DNA of 64,000 nt from Chryseobacterium limigenitum (lineage in GTDB: Bacteria > Bacteroidota > Bacteroidia > Flavobacteriales > Weeksellaceae): contig NZ_FPKW01000010.1 of the NCBI RefSeq assembly GCF_900114875.1, forward strand, positions 62,001 to 126,000. Reading direction: 5' to 3'. Each line of letters opens with the position of its first letter. Position 1 is the stretch's first letter. Positions 1 to 9,477 of this stretch are shown in pieces. A program made the translations under genes and the position numbers. The notes below the pieces were generated by a model, which saw only the letters and a program-made list of their open reading frames with translations, searched no databases and had not been told where the DNA came from.

Positions 1-3000
1 CTGCACCTCTACTATGTCCAGCCATTATTAATTTTCCTTTGGGACTTTGTTTTCTAAAACTACTAATACTTTTTAAAATATCGTTTTTTGTATTTTCAGA
101 AGATGAAGAAGCAAAAACTGCAACTTGATTCGTTTCACTATTAAGCTTGTCTATTATACCAATGCCCTGATAGTCTATATCACCATCTCTTCTTGTTTTT
201 GCAAAATTTTGTGCTTGAGTTGCCCCATCAGGGGGATCATGCCCAATCCATCCTTGATTTACAATTATTAAATTTTTAGTACTCTTATTAATTTTTACAG
301 CTTCCAACCCCTCCAATTCCCTGTGAGCCGTAACTTTATTTTCCGAGAAGTTAAACGGTGACTGGTACGCATACTTCTCCGCTAATGGATCGATATTGAA
401 GAATCTTACATCAGCAGGATCATAGTTTCTCCATTTAAACGAACTCCATCCCGTGTCCTGCTGTTTCTCCTGTTCTTGGAACGAATATAGGTAATTTGGT
501 GATAATGAACCAAACGTATTTAATCCGCCACCTCCGAACTCCAATCCAAACGGGTAAAAATCACCTGTTCTGTCTACTATGACATTTCCCGAAGTGTCCT
601 TGTAATAGGCAAGTCTTACATTTCCAACCTGATCCTTATACTGGTAAAAATACTTATTTTGCAGGAAATCAAAATACCCCTCCTCGGTTGGCACAAACTG
701 TAAAGTTGTCACAGGCTCACCAAATACGGTTCCCGCGTTTTCTGCACTGTACTGGAATCCGTCGAGGTACTCCGTCACCGTTGAAGCATCCGCCTCAGTA
801 CGTCCTGAAAAATAGTTGTGAACCTTTTTAAGCTTACTGCCGTCTGCGCGATACAGGTATGTTGTATTCTTATACTTGGTGACTCCCCCCAATCCAAACG
901 GATCATTTCGCACAACGGATTGATTGAACTTAATATAATTAGGCAGGTTGAGGTAGTTGTACTTAATTTCCAGCATTCCCTTATCGGTCTTACTCGTCAT
1001 ATTCACGTTCTCGTCATAGGTAATCGGACTTCCCGAAGTATCGGGATAGCCAAAGTAGTTTCCTGAGCCATCCGCAACAGTATCAAGCCTGTTTCCTGTG
1101 TAGGAATAGGTTAGGTCATCCATTAACTGCGCCCCGATATACTGCGCATTTCGGTTTCTTTTAAGCGTTTTTACATTACCATTCAGGTCATAGGTCAACA
1201 ACTCATTGTAGTAGTTGTTTTCAGGAATAGAGGCGTTGGGCTCGGAATAAATACCGCTTTTAAGTCTTCCCATTGCATCATACTGGTATGAATACCTTTT
1301 CAGCCCGTCACCGTTTGAGGCGATCCAGTCCACCTCAGCAATATTCCCGTTGTAGTACGGTGATGAAAGGTTGGTGTTTGCCGGATTGGTAAACTTCAGC
1401 TCATAGGCAAATAGCTTGTTTCCCAAGCTCTGCGGATTGTTGATCTTGATAAGCCATCCCTGAATATTGTAGGCATAGTCAACACTTTGAAGCGGAGTTG
1501 CCAAGTCCGTGCCCCCGACCTTCTTGTTCTTTACCTGTGAGAGTTCGTTATACTCGTTTTGAGCCAGTATTTCGACGGGATTGCTGTCTACTTGGTGCTT
1601 ATGTGTTAAAAGCCTGTTTCCGTTGTCATATTCGAACGTTTCGGTAATAACCTTTTCGGTGTCGGTGCTTACTCTTTTATGATAGGTAACACTTTTTTCG
1701 GTGAGTTCCCCCGTATAATCAAGCTTTAAATCCCTGTTGGTGTAACCTCCCAAGTGGTTCGTTGACTTTGTGGCAATGACTTTTCCCGTGGTATCATAAT
1801 ACGTGTAGGTCTTCGTCCAGTTATTATCCTCAATGTTTTTTACATACGAAGACGTCAGAACCCCATTTGTTGAGGTATCATTGTCAGCATCCAGCGTTTC
1901 CTGCATGGTATATTCCCCCAAAACCTTTAAGGGGATTTCAGGTGCCCCCGGCGGGTAGGTATCATAGTAATTAACCGTTAACAGGGTCATGCTTCCCGTA
2001 GGAAAGGCATTCTTGGTATAAAACACGTCCATTCCATTCACATTGAACGGGACTCTGGATCTTGCCTCATTGTTGTAGGGATTGGCGGACATATTGCCCA
2101 GTGCTGTCTGCATGGCAGGTCTTGAAGCCGTATTGCTGAAAAATCCCGTATAGGCGACTCTTCCGTCTGCATCGTACTTGGTAAAAATCCAGCCCTTGGA
2201 GTTAAAATTATTGTTTAATGTTCTAAGTACTGCATCCTGCGTTAAAACAAGTCTGTCCTGTTTATCATACACAAAGTACTCCCAGCCCTTGTTGGGCAGT
2301 TTTTTCTCTGCTAAACGGTCTTTTCCGTCCAGCCTGTACTGATAGCACAGATTATTCAACACCTCATCGGGAATCTGTGTTCCTGTAGGTAGGTTTTTGA
2401 TTGCATCAGACGCCTTGGGCGGAATAATGAATGCCAACTGATTGTATTCATTGTAAACATAGTAGGTGTCTGCATTTTCTGAGGCATTTAAAACCCGTCT
2501 TACGAGTAGCAGTTGTTTTCGCCCGTTGGTATATTCGTAGATAACATTACTGTCCTCATCCGTAGCTTTTCTTTTGTAAACCGTTCCGGCGGGATAATAA
2601 CCGTCTGTACCTGCAACCTTAACTACTGAATTGGTGATCCCGTCGACGGTACTCGTTGTGGTGGCATACCCGCGAATATCGTTTGCAGAGTTAGCCAGAT
2701 ATTCATACCTGATCGGCTTATTTGCCCAGTCCGTGCCGACCTTGGTTTGTTCCTGCAATCTATCCAAGGGTGAATTTTCGATTTTCTTTTCTGCAAAAAT
2801 CCTTTCACTGCCGTAGATACTGGGATCAGTGGCATTGGTTAAAGGGCTGGGAACAATATTCCCGTTAAGTGTAGCAGACTGCGGAACGGGCAAAAAATCC
2901 TTTACCTGTCTGCCAAAACCGTCATATTCAATGTGCGTTACAACATCCTTTCCCGTTGGGGAAGCCTTTACGCCTACAATCTGCTTGGGTCTTCCGAGCC

Positions 3001-3163
3001 CGTCAAAATATTCAACGCTTACCGACTGCTTAACACAGTCTGCGCTGAGGCAGTTGATCCTTTGAATATAATTCTCGTTTGAGGTGGGAACCTGCGCATA
3101 GGTCATTCCGGCAATCATCAAGCCGAGAAATGATAGTGCCTTTGTTAGTCTGTATTTTTTCAT
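1..3163 (-). CDS. RHS/YD-repeat protein with DUF6443 N-terminus, C-terminus beyond left edge
   Basis: The frame is open from an ATG at 3163 to the window edge (about 1054 codons seen). It begins with a signal peptide (MKKYRLTKALSFLGLMIAG, likely cut near TYAQ). A DUF6443-like N-terminal region follows (YFDGLGRPKQ, HIEYDGFGRQVKDFLPVP), then a long stretch of YD-type repeats. The RHS core ends with the typical DPLAEKYAYQSPFNF signature near 365-405, then NKVTAHRELEGLE. After that the sequence no longer looks like RHS and should be the variable toxin tip. Its last visible residues are LIMAGHSRGA, a GxSxG nucleophile elbow as in lipases and alpha/beta hydrolases. The start lies 9 bases after the stop of the upstream YD gene, so the two are probably co-transcribed. 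The family assignment is firm; the toxin activity is inferred from one motif. Confidence 0.9.
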   Translation of the reverse strand, partial: MKKYRLTKALSFLGLMIAGMTYAQVPTSNENYIQRINCLSADCVKQSVSVEYFDGLGRPKQIVGVKASPTGKDVVTHIEYDGFGRQVKDFLPVPQSATLNGNIVPSPLTNATDPSIYGSERIFAEKKIENSPLDRLQEQTKVGTDWANKPIRYEYLANSANDIRGYATTTSTVDGITNSVVKVAGTDGYYPAGTVYKRKATDEDSNVIYEYTNGRKQLLLVRRVLNASENADTYYVYNEYNQLAFIIPPKASDAIKNLPTGTQIPDEVLNNLCYQYRLDGKDRLAEKKLPNKGWEYFVYDKQDRLVLTQDAVLRTLNNNFNSKGWIFTKYDADGRVAYTGFFSNTASRPAMQTALGNMSANPYNNEARSRVPFNVNGMDVFYTKNAFPTGSMTLLTVNYYDTYPPGAPEIPLKVLGEYTMQETLDADNDTSTNGVLTSSYVKNIEDNNWTKTYTYYDTTGKVIATKSTNHLGGYTNRDLKLDYTGELTEKSVTYHKRVSTDTEKVITETFEYDNGNRLLTHKHQVDSNPVEILAQNEYNELSQVKNKKVGGTDLATPLQSVDYAYNIQGWLIKINNPQSLGNKLFAYELKFTNPANTNLSSPYYNGNIAEVDWIASNGDGLKRYSYQYDAMGRLKSGIYSEPNASIPENNYYNELLTYDLNGNVKTLKRNRNAQYIGAQLMDDLTYSYTGNRLDTVADGSGNYFGYPDTSGSPITYDENVNMTSKTDKGMLEIKYNYLNLPNYIKFNQSVVRNDPFGLGGVTKYKNTTYLYRADGSKLKKVHNYFSGRTEADASTVTEYLDGFQYSAENAGTVFGEPVTTLQFVPTEEGYFDFLQNKYFYQYKDQVGNVRLAYYKDTSGNVIVDRTGDFYPFGLEFGGGGLNTFGSLSPNYLYSFQEQEKQQDTGWSSFKWRNYDPADVRFFNIDPLAEKYAYQSPFNFSENKVTAHRELEGLEAVKINKSTKNLIIVNQGWIGHDPPDGATQAQNFAKTRRDGDIDYQGIGIIDKLNSETNQVAVFASSSSENTKNDILKSISSFRKQSPKGKLIMAGHSRGA

Positions 3164-3171
3164 ATTTGTGA

Positions 3172-6100
3172 TTATTGTTTGTACTTATAGTGAGTCTTTT
3201 TAGCCGTTTTCGGGAGATAGGTTCCGGTAGTATTTTTTCCTCTGGTATTTCCCTCCTTAAGTCTTCCAAGCGAATCATACGCAAATGTTTCCCTGACTCC
3301 TAATGATGAGGTTATACTCGTTACACCGATTAATGGATCGTAGGTGTAGGTTGTTATTTCCTTTCCTACAAGTGCCGGTTCATTTCTGAAACTATTTAAG
3401 GCACTAAGTAATAAACTTTCAGTGCTTGGGTCTGAAGCATCGTTATTGGAAGCCGTGATTATGGATGAAGTTGTAGATAAAGCGGTAATCTGATCGTAGG
3501 TCATTCCTTCAACTTTTGCGATCGGCTCTGTTTTATCATATCCCCAGATAATGGTTACAGGAATGCCATCTTTGGTCGTGTACTGAACAATATTTCCCCT
3601 CTCATCGTATCTGTCGTAGGCTACGTCTGTTGATGAGGTATTGTTTAAATTATCATAGGATTTTTCAGATAATGGTAATACCAATCCTCCGGCTTGGGCT
3701 GTTGGCAGTGAAGTTGGGTACATCGTTTCGTCTCTTCCTACTGTTTTAGTAATGCTACCAACGGTTTGCGTTTCTGTTGTTTCCAAGGGAATACCCACCA
3801 TATTTTTATCGATCATGAGCTGGTTGCCTTTTTCGTGGGCATAGGCATATGTTGTCTCATTAACCACAGGCGTTATTTCTGTCGTAGTGGATTTCTTTTT
3901 TGTCAATTGATAATGAGCCGGATTATTATAAAAATATTCTGTTTCGCTCACCACAGGGGTACCGTTCAAATAATCCGTTGTTATTTGCGATTGTAGATAC
4001 TGCCAGTAGGAAATTGTTTTGTACTCATCGACATCAACATTGTCTATAAAGGGAGTATTAATGACAAAACCTACTGTTTTACCGTAACAGGCATGATCGG
4101 GATTGCCTATATCATATTGGGTGCAATTATAGGGCGTTGTAGACGGGCAGTAGAAAAGATCATTTTTTCTGTGTGTAAAGTTTTTGAATTCAAAGATATT
4201 GGCATCATTTTTCACATAGTTGTTTTCCTTACTTTGAATAATTCCCAAACTTCCGTTTGAATTTTTGCGCAATATTTGCGATGAGAGTTCCAGCCCGTTA
4301 TTCCAGCCATAATTAGTATATGGAGTCGTTAAAATCGTATTACTTCCCCAAAGATGTGCCCCTCCGGAATCCCTGTTGATAATAAACTCCTTGGTTTCTC
4401 CTCCTCCTTCAAAGTTATCACCACCATAACTGGTAGTAACGTATCTGTAAAAGGTAGAGGTACTTTTATCGGTATCAAATAGGGGAAGAAGACTATTGGA
4501 AGCCAGTGTTATGAAGTTTCTGCTAAGTAAAACACAGATCATACCACTTCCTTCGCAAACCTCGGATGAATGAAAGGTGTTAATAAAATAGGGTTCGACT
4601 CCCTTATCTCCTGAAGAGTGGTTAATGTCATCCATTGCCCCGTAGTAATATCTTTTATAATTGGGAACTGCTGAAACATTATCATAATCCTTGGTAGATT
4701 TGATCCTTACCCCTCCTGTATCAAGGTTCGTATCAAAAACCTGTGGGGCTGTTGGATAGTATTTTGCATACAGGTCAACAAAAGTACATCTTGAAGCCGA
4801 TAACTTCAGGGTAGCTGTTGTCCCGGCTGCTATGCTAAAGGAAATAACACTATTTTGGTTAGGGATAAATTGATATGAAGATCCATAACTGTAGGGTATT
4901 CCATTGGAGATACTGGTAAAGGTTCCTCCACCTACCAAATCAATTCTGCCTACCGGATTATGGGTTTGCTGTTGTTCTGTGCAGTTGCCGTTAAAAAGAC
5001 TTGTTCCTGATATTTCAATACTTTGATTAACAGGCGAGGTAATGGTGTACTGCTGTGTTACAATTCCGGCTACCGAATTATTGGCAGCGGTCATATTCAT
5101 GGTGGTATATTCCGGATTGATCGTCTTTGTACCCCAATAGGTATTCCCCTCATATTCCAGCTCCGTATAGCCCTTGGTAGGGTAGGTAATCTTTTTTAGT
5201 AGTCCGATCTTTGAGAAATTCGGATCCGGATTCTGATTGGCTCCCGCATAGTTATACGTGTTAAGGCTGTAGTCCTTAACAAGCGGAACCAATGTAGAAT
5301 TTGTTTTCCCGTTATAATACCCCCAATAATCCCTCTTGTAGGATAATCTTTCAGGAAACTCTGACGGGGTTTCATATTCAAATGCATAGGATTTTTGAGG
5401 ATCTTTGAATGTAATTCCTGTTAAAAAGTTTCGTTTACTGGCAGTAGCAGAATAATTAAACGTTGCACTTTCAATGGAATTTCCATTTTTATCGGTCATT
5501 ACGATACCTTGGATTGTATTTTCTGCCCCATAATCAATGGTACTGCTGGGATTATTGGCTAAATAGGTAAAGTTGATACTACCGTTTACAGGATTATTAC
5601 TGCTTATGGTTTTTATCTTTTTCCCATGTATATTCATCAAATTTTCGGCAACCACCCCCATTGCACCACTCCCCAAAACTGTGGAACCCACACAGGTACT
5701 ATAAGCCATACTTATAGTATAACTCTGTGATTGTGAGGCGGTATAATCTAAGTACATATTCTCATAAGTAAAATAGACCTCATCTCCTTTAGGGTGCACA
5801 ATCTTAGTCAGATACCAAGCCGTTATTCCAATATTAGGCAGTTGGTGCCCGATGCCCAATGTTTTTGAATCGGTAATTTCTGTCTCCGTAAAATGATATT
5901 TTTCTCCGTCAGGTGTAGTAATAATAAATCCGTCAGTAGATTTTTCAATCTTTAATGCCTGTTGCTCAACTAAATGGATTTGATTATTCCTGTCATAAAA
6001 AAACTTTCCTGATATACCGTTGAAATTAAAAGAATATATATCCGCTTCTGAATCTATTCCGGCACTTAGATTACCAACATTATAAATAAAATCTTTAAAA

Positions 6101-6507
6101 GCCGGAGTATTATTAGTTGAAAATGCGTTAGCTGGGATTTGAAGTTTTTGAGAAGTATCATCGGGTTTGTCCCTTACTGTCCTTGAAATTACGCCTCCAA
6201 AATTTAAATTCCAGCCTAGTCCTGTATTACCGGATACCTCATCTATCTTGATACCATTAGAAGTATAGAACATACCGATAGGCAGTTTAATATTTTCAGT
6301 TTTATAAGTCAATAAAGGAACAGAAATATTGGAAGATCCTGTAAAAAGTCCTACAGGAACATTTCCATAATTCCCCAAAGCATAGGCAGTGGGAGAAGGA
6401 GGTATAATATTGGCTATATTCGTATTACCGTTTGAGGGCTGTTGTTGGGCATACAGATTTCCCATACTGACAAGTAGTGTTGCCAGTGAAATAATTGTTT
6501 TCTTCAT
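3172..6507 (-). CDS. Secreted SpvB-like/YD-repeat protein without a toxin tip
   Basis: A 1111-residue protein with a signal peptide (cleavage near NLYAQ). The N-terminal part contains the pattern usual in Bacteroidetes YD proteins (SVPLLTY, LPIGMFYTSNGIKI, GLGWNLNFGGVISR), which resembles the SpvB/TcaC shell half. The C-terminal part carries YD repeats (YDRYDERGNIVQY, YDPLIGVTS, FAYDSLGRLKEG) and stops soon after, with no extra domain. It lies 6 bases downstream of the T9SS-tagged gene and 9 bases upstream of the RHS gene. A likely role is a shell or delivery partner for the downstream RHS toxin; this is inferred from gene order. Function has not been established from sequence alone. Confidence 0.88.
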   Translation of the reverse strand: MKKTIISLATLLVSMGNLYAQQQPSNGNTNIANIIPPSPTAYALGNYGNVPVGLFTGSSNISVPLLTYKTENIKLPIGMFYTSNGIKIDEVSGNTGLGWNLNFGGVISRTVRDKPDDTSQKLQIPANAFSTNNTPAFKDFIYNVGNLSAGIDSEADIYSFNFNGISGKFFYDRNNQIHLVEQQALKIEKSTDGFIITTPDGEKYHFTETEITDSKTLGIGHQLPNIGITAWYLTKIVHPKGDEVYFTYENMYLDYTASQSQSYTISMAYSTCVGSTVLGSGAMGVVAENLMNIHGKKIKTISSNNPVNGSINFTYLANNPSSTIDYGAENTIQGIVMTDKNGNSIESATFNYSATASKRNFLTGITFKDPQKSYAFEYETPSEFPERLSYKRDYWGYYNGKTNSTLVPLVKDYSLNTYNYAGANQNPDPNFSKIGLLKKITYPTKGYTELEYEGNTYWGTKTINPEYTTMNMTAANNSVAGIVTQQYTITSPVNQSIEISGTSLFNGNCTEQQQTHNPVGRIDLVGGGTFTSISNGIPYSYGSSYQFIPNQNSVISFSIAAGTTATLKLSASRCTFVDLYAKYYPTAPQVFDTNLDTGGVRIKSTKDYDNVSAVPNYKRYYYGAMDDINHSSGDKGVEPYFINTFHSSEVCEGSGMICVLLSRNFITLASNSLLPLFDTDKSTSTFYRYVTTSYGGDNFEGGGETKEFIINRDSGGAHLWGSNTILTTPYTNYGWNNGLELSSQILRKNSNGSLGIIQSKENNYVKNDANIFEFKNFTHRKNDLFYCPSTTPYNCTQYDIGNPDHACYGKTVGFVINTPFIDNVDVDEYKTISYWQYLQSQITTDYLNGTPVVSETEYFYNNPAHYQLTKKKSTTTEITPVVNETTYAYAHEKGNQLMIDKNMVGIPLETTETQTVGSITKTVGRDETMYPTSLPTAQAGGLVLPLSEKSYDNLNNTSSTDVAYDRYDERGNIVQYTTKDGIPVTIIWGYDKTEPIAKVEGMTYDQITALSTTSSIITASNNDASDPSTESLLLSALNSFRNEPALVGKEITTYTYDPLIGVTSITSSLGVRETFAYDSLGRLKEGNTRGKNTTGTYLPKTAKKTHYKYKQ

Positions 6508-6513
6508 TTGTAT

Positions 6514-8100
6514 TTATTTTTTTATGAGTTTAGCGCTTGCCGTTTTATTCGTATCAGTTTTTACAGTCACCAAATAAGCTCCCTGAATGAGTGATTGGGT
6601 ATTGATCTTGGTTACCTTGTTCCTGGTTTTCAAGCTTTGCAATTGTCGTCCACTCATGTCGTAAACTAAAATTTCAGCTTCAAACGCTCCCTCCCTTAAA
6701 CCTGTAAACCCTATTTCTACATACGCATAATCTGATACTGGATTCGGATAAATCTTGATGTCCTGTTTTACTATTAATTGGTCGATTTGCTTATCGCCTA
6801 GTTTTATGATCTTCCAATTTTCAGAGCCAAGCGTTTCGGCACTGGTTCCTGCTAAAATGATACTCCCATCCCTGTTTAACTTGATGTCTGAAAGTCTTTC
6901 TTCTTTCTTATGTGATTGACCTTGCACGTATTTGCGCCATTTCTCATGTCCGTTTTCGTCAACATACAATATCCAAAATTTTTCATCATCGGTCTGAATT
7001 CTTCCCTCAGCTTGAGTATATCCCCCAATCAAAATTCCTGTAGAGGTTTTATCATCGGCAGAATGTAAAACACTCATTCCCATTAAAACGTCGCGATTTC
7101 CAAAATTGTAGGATTTTTGCCATTCCTCGTTACCTTTTTCGTCTAAAGCAACAAACCAAAGGTCTGTACCTGCTTCAATACCAACGGTTTTATTTCCGGA
7201 AATTTTACTTCTTGACTCACCACCTATAACGTAGCCCGATGAGGTTAACGCCAGTGTTCGCAAATGATCGTCACCTGTTCCGCCGTAGTTTTTCTCCCAT
7301 TCAACCCTGCAATTTCTATCCAATTTTATGATATAGTAATCTCCCTCTCCAAAATTTTCAGTCTTTTTTGAACCTCCAGAACCGCTACGAGAGTATATCC
7401 CTAGCAAGGCGCCACCGTCTTTCGTTGGTATCATTTTTTCAACCTCATCAATAGATCTTCCTCCTAAAATAACCTGAGATAATTCCTTGCCGTCTTTATC
7501 CAGTTTTACAATTAAGGCATCTTTAGTGCCGTAACCCTTGGCAGAGTTTTGTACGCTCCCTGCAACAAGGAATCCCAGATCGGTTGTCTGAATGACAGAT
7601 CTTGCTTCCTCGTCTGCATTGGTTCCAATTGTTTTCTGCCAGATTTCGTCTCCAAAAGAATTAACTTTGATGAGCCATATGTCTGAACCTCCCTTAGAAT
7701 CGTCCTTTTTATCTAAAGATTTTCCGCTGTAAGTGGTTCCTGCCAGAATGAAATTTCCTTCCTCTGTGGCTACTGTTGCAGATAAAAAATCATGATTCTG
7801 TGCAGAGAAATATTTTTCCCATATTTTCTCACCTTGTTGATTCAATTTGACCAAATGATAATCATAACCCATGTTTTGTGTTCCGGTCGCTGAGCCTGTC
7901 GAAGCAGTGGTTCCTGAGCTTGTCGAAGGATGGATAGAACTACCTGAGATGAGGTACTGCCCGTCAATGGTTGTAGTCACCTGAGAAAGAAAATCCTGCG
8001 TATTGGATTTTATGTTCTTCTCCCAGAGGACTTCCTGGGCAGATAAATTGAATAATGCACACATGAGGAGTGCGCCCGAATAGTTTTTTTTCATAAGCAT
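6514..8100 (-). CDS. T9SS type A sorting domain protein with beta-propeller-like repeats
   Basis: A 528-residue secreted protein. A signal peptide (ALLMCALFNLSAQ) is followed by about six repeats of 60-70 residues, each with a WEK/WQK motif, a (G)D-rich turn and an ILAG/LVAG strand, as in beta-propeller-like repeats. The last 80 residues match a T9SS type A sorting domain: IYPNPVSDYAYVEIG, VYDMSGRQLQSL, INTQSLIQGAYLVTVKT and a lysine-rich end. It should be exported by the type IX system and anchored or released at the cell surface. It is the first gene of the operon leading to the YD and RHS genes. ATG at 8100 or the one at 8094 (MKKN) could be the start. Residues 58-73 come from an in-frame REP-like insertion (separate entry). 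Confidence 0.88.
   Translation of the reverse strand: MLMKKNYSGALLMCALFNLSAQEVLWEKNIKSNTQDFLSQVTTTIDGQYLISGSSIHPSTSSGTTASTGSATGTQNMGYDYHLVKLNQQGEKIWEKYFSAQNHDFLSATVATEEGNFILAGTTYSGKSLDKKDDSKGGSDIWLIKVNSFGDEIWQKTIGTNADEEARSVIQTTDLGFLVAGSVQNSAKGYGTKDALIVKLDKDGKELSQVILGGRSIDEVEKMIPTKDGGALLGIYSRSGSGGSKKTENFGEGDYYIIKLDRNCRVEWEKNYGGTGDDHLRTLALTSSGYVIGGESRSKISGNKTVGIEAGTDLWFVALDEKGNEEWQKSYNFGNRDVLMGMSVLHSADDKTSTGILIGGYTQAEGRIQTDDEKFWILYVDENGHEKWRKYVQGQSHKKEERLSDIKLNRDGSIILAGTSAETLGSENWKIIKLGDKQIDQLIVKQDIKIYPNPVSDYAYVEIGFTGLREGAFEAEILVYDMSGRQLQSLKTRNKVTKINTQSLIQGAYLVTVKTDTNKTASAKLIKK
7890..7928. repeat. Two REP-like CTGAGCyTGTCGAAG units inside a coding region
   Basis: CTGAGCCTGTCGAAG (7890-7904) and CTGAGCTTGTCGAAG (7914-7928) form two units 24 bases apart. 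The motif TTCGACAAGCTCAG is a widespread bacterial extragenic repeat, recognised here from general knowledge. Here it lies in frame inside the T9SS protein and encodes a Ser/Thr/Gly-rich stretch at residues 58-73. Confidence 0.7.
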
Positions 8101-8304
8101 GTTTTTTTTTGCTTCGTGAATTTATTAATATATTTTGGTTCACAATATGGGGTTATCCCCATTTTTTATTATAAGTTTCTATTAATCTGTAATTTACTTT
8201 TTAATTTATTTCTGTAGCAAAGATGTACCTGCAAGGCGACAAACCATGTCGTATTATATATAGATGCATTTTTATTTGATTTGGTTGGAAATTTAAAAAT
8301 AAAA

Positions 8305-8458
8305 GAGCGTGGAACTCATTCTATTGTAAGAGAGGTACTGGTATACCCAAGAAACAAATAGAGAAAAGCCCACGCAGGAGGTGAGCATCACTATTCTTGT
8401 TTCTTTTGAAATTACCAGTTTCCTCTTACAAGAAAAAGCAAATGCTTTTATATTTTTT
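8305..8458 (+). ncRNA. Candidate structured RNA with long hairpin, pseudoknot and terminator
   Basis: Two arms, 8324-8361 and 8391-8432, pair over most of their length: TTGTAAGAG with CTCTTACAA, ACTGGTA with TACCAGT, and AAGAAACAA with TTGTTTCTT. The apical loop (8362-8390) contains CCACGC (8370-8375), complementary to GCGTGG just upstream of the hairpin (8307-8312), so a pseudoknot is possible. The same loop contains AGGAGGTGA (8376-8384), a full complement of the 16S rRNA anti-Shine-Dalgarno tail. A hairpin with a T-run follows directly and sets the plus strand as the likely transcript. I do not recognise the family. Confidence 0.45.
8434..8458 (+). terminator. Rho-independent terminator of the structured RNA
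   Basis: AAAAGCA, a two-base loop and TGCTTTT form a short stem, followed by TATTTTTT. It sits two bases after the long hairpin. Confidence 0.5.
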
Positions 8459-8951
8459 CGTTAAAATCTTAATTGCGAAGATATAAATATTTTTTCAACT
8501 ACCTGTGAGGAAAGCAGTAAAAACAAAACGGCGTTATTATTGTTGCGACTTCTCACACGCATACAGGCTCTAAAAACTCAGTGAAAGCATTTATTAGAGT
8601 GAAAGTCATTGGGAAATGGATAAAACACTGAAATGAGCGAGACATGAATGTTTGAAACGATAAATATTTATTCTGTTTCTTACGCGTATTGAGATAGTGG
8701 AATACTCAGCAAAAACGTTTCTAATTTGTTATTCCTATGCGCGTGTTAGATAGGGATAAATTCGGTTGAGGTATTGAGTTTAGGGTATTTTATGGATTTT
8801 TAAATAAATTATCGCAGAACGAGACGAACTGCGATAATAGAAAAAAATGATAATATTAAGTTAGTTAAAATATAAAACATTTCAAAATTAAAAAATATTT
8901 TTAAATCCTTTTTTAAAGACATTATCGTCATTAATGTCTACAGTAATATGG

Positions 8952-9014
8952 GTTAATGTTGTTTTAATTGTAGTTAATGTTGCAATAATGGCAGTTAATC
9001 CCGTTTTAATGGTA
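8952..9014. repeat. Three tandem copies of a 21-bp unit
   Basis: Units at 8952-8972, 8973-8993 and 8994-9014 all begin GTTAAT and share the pattern GTTAATgttGttttAATggTA with a few substitutions. No coding frame is associated. Confidence 0.6.
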
Positions 9015-9310
9015 GAAAAATAGTAATAAATGGTAGTTTTTTAGCAATTATTTTAAATATGATTTTAACCGTTTTCTTTTTATTCATGAGGGTTCGTGAG
9101 CTTTTTTGGTTTGAATATCAAAAATAACGCCCCTGTGAAGAAATCAAGACTGTTTTCAACCTCATCATGAAAACTCATACCGTTTAGGTACTGTTTTTTA
9201 TAGGTAAGAAAATTCGGCTATTTTGAGTTTTACCGAACATTTCCGAATATCTACAGAAATTTTTTAGCTTTTTACCTGAGTATGTTTTGTGGTTCAGTTT
9301 GCGGGTCTGT

Positions 9311-9440
9311 TGAACCACAATCCGTTATTTTTCTACGCGTATATGGACTCTAAAAACACGGCTCAATCATTTAAACTTTTACTTTTCGATATTGGACGAA
9401 AAATCTAATTTTTTCTCTTATGACATTTCAAAAATCTTCA
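9311..9440. repeat. Left copy of ~130 bp direct repeat flanking the HpaII-type operon
   Basis: This aligns with 13370-13500 over its whole length at roughly 80 percent identity by eye. Shared blocks are TGAACCACAAT, ATGGACTCTAAAAAC and TTTCGATATTGGACGAAAAA. Weaker similarity extends leftwards (GGTAAGAAAA at 9203 and 13265). Both copies have the same orientation. Confidence 0.75.
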
Positions 9441-9477
9441 TAGTTTAGAAAATGAAATCTACAAATGCATTAATATT

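Larger units (their letters stand above)
8101..9477. other. 1.4 kb non-coding stretch with repeats and a structured-RNA candidate
   Basis: No convincing protein gene is seen. The stretch holds a short hairpin with a T-run (8147-8167, ATGGGG/CCCCAT), a structured-RNA candidate (8305-8458), a weak partial copy of the flanking repeat (about 8556-8595, GGCTCTAAAAACTCAG), a 21-bp tandem repeat (8952-9014) and the left copy of the direct repeat flanking the restriction operon (9311-9440). Confidence 0.6.

Noticed and set aside
8381..8464. 28-codon frame starting GTG right after AGGAG in the structured RNA
   Set aside because: The Shine-Dalgarno match abuts the GTG with no spacer, the codons lie inside the stem and terminator, and the peptide has no known relative. 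It is more likely chance.
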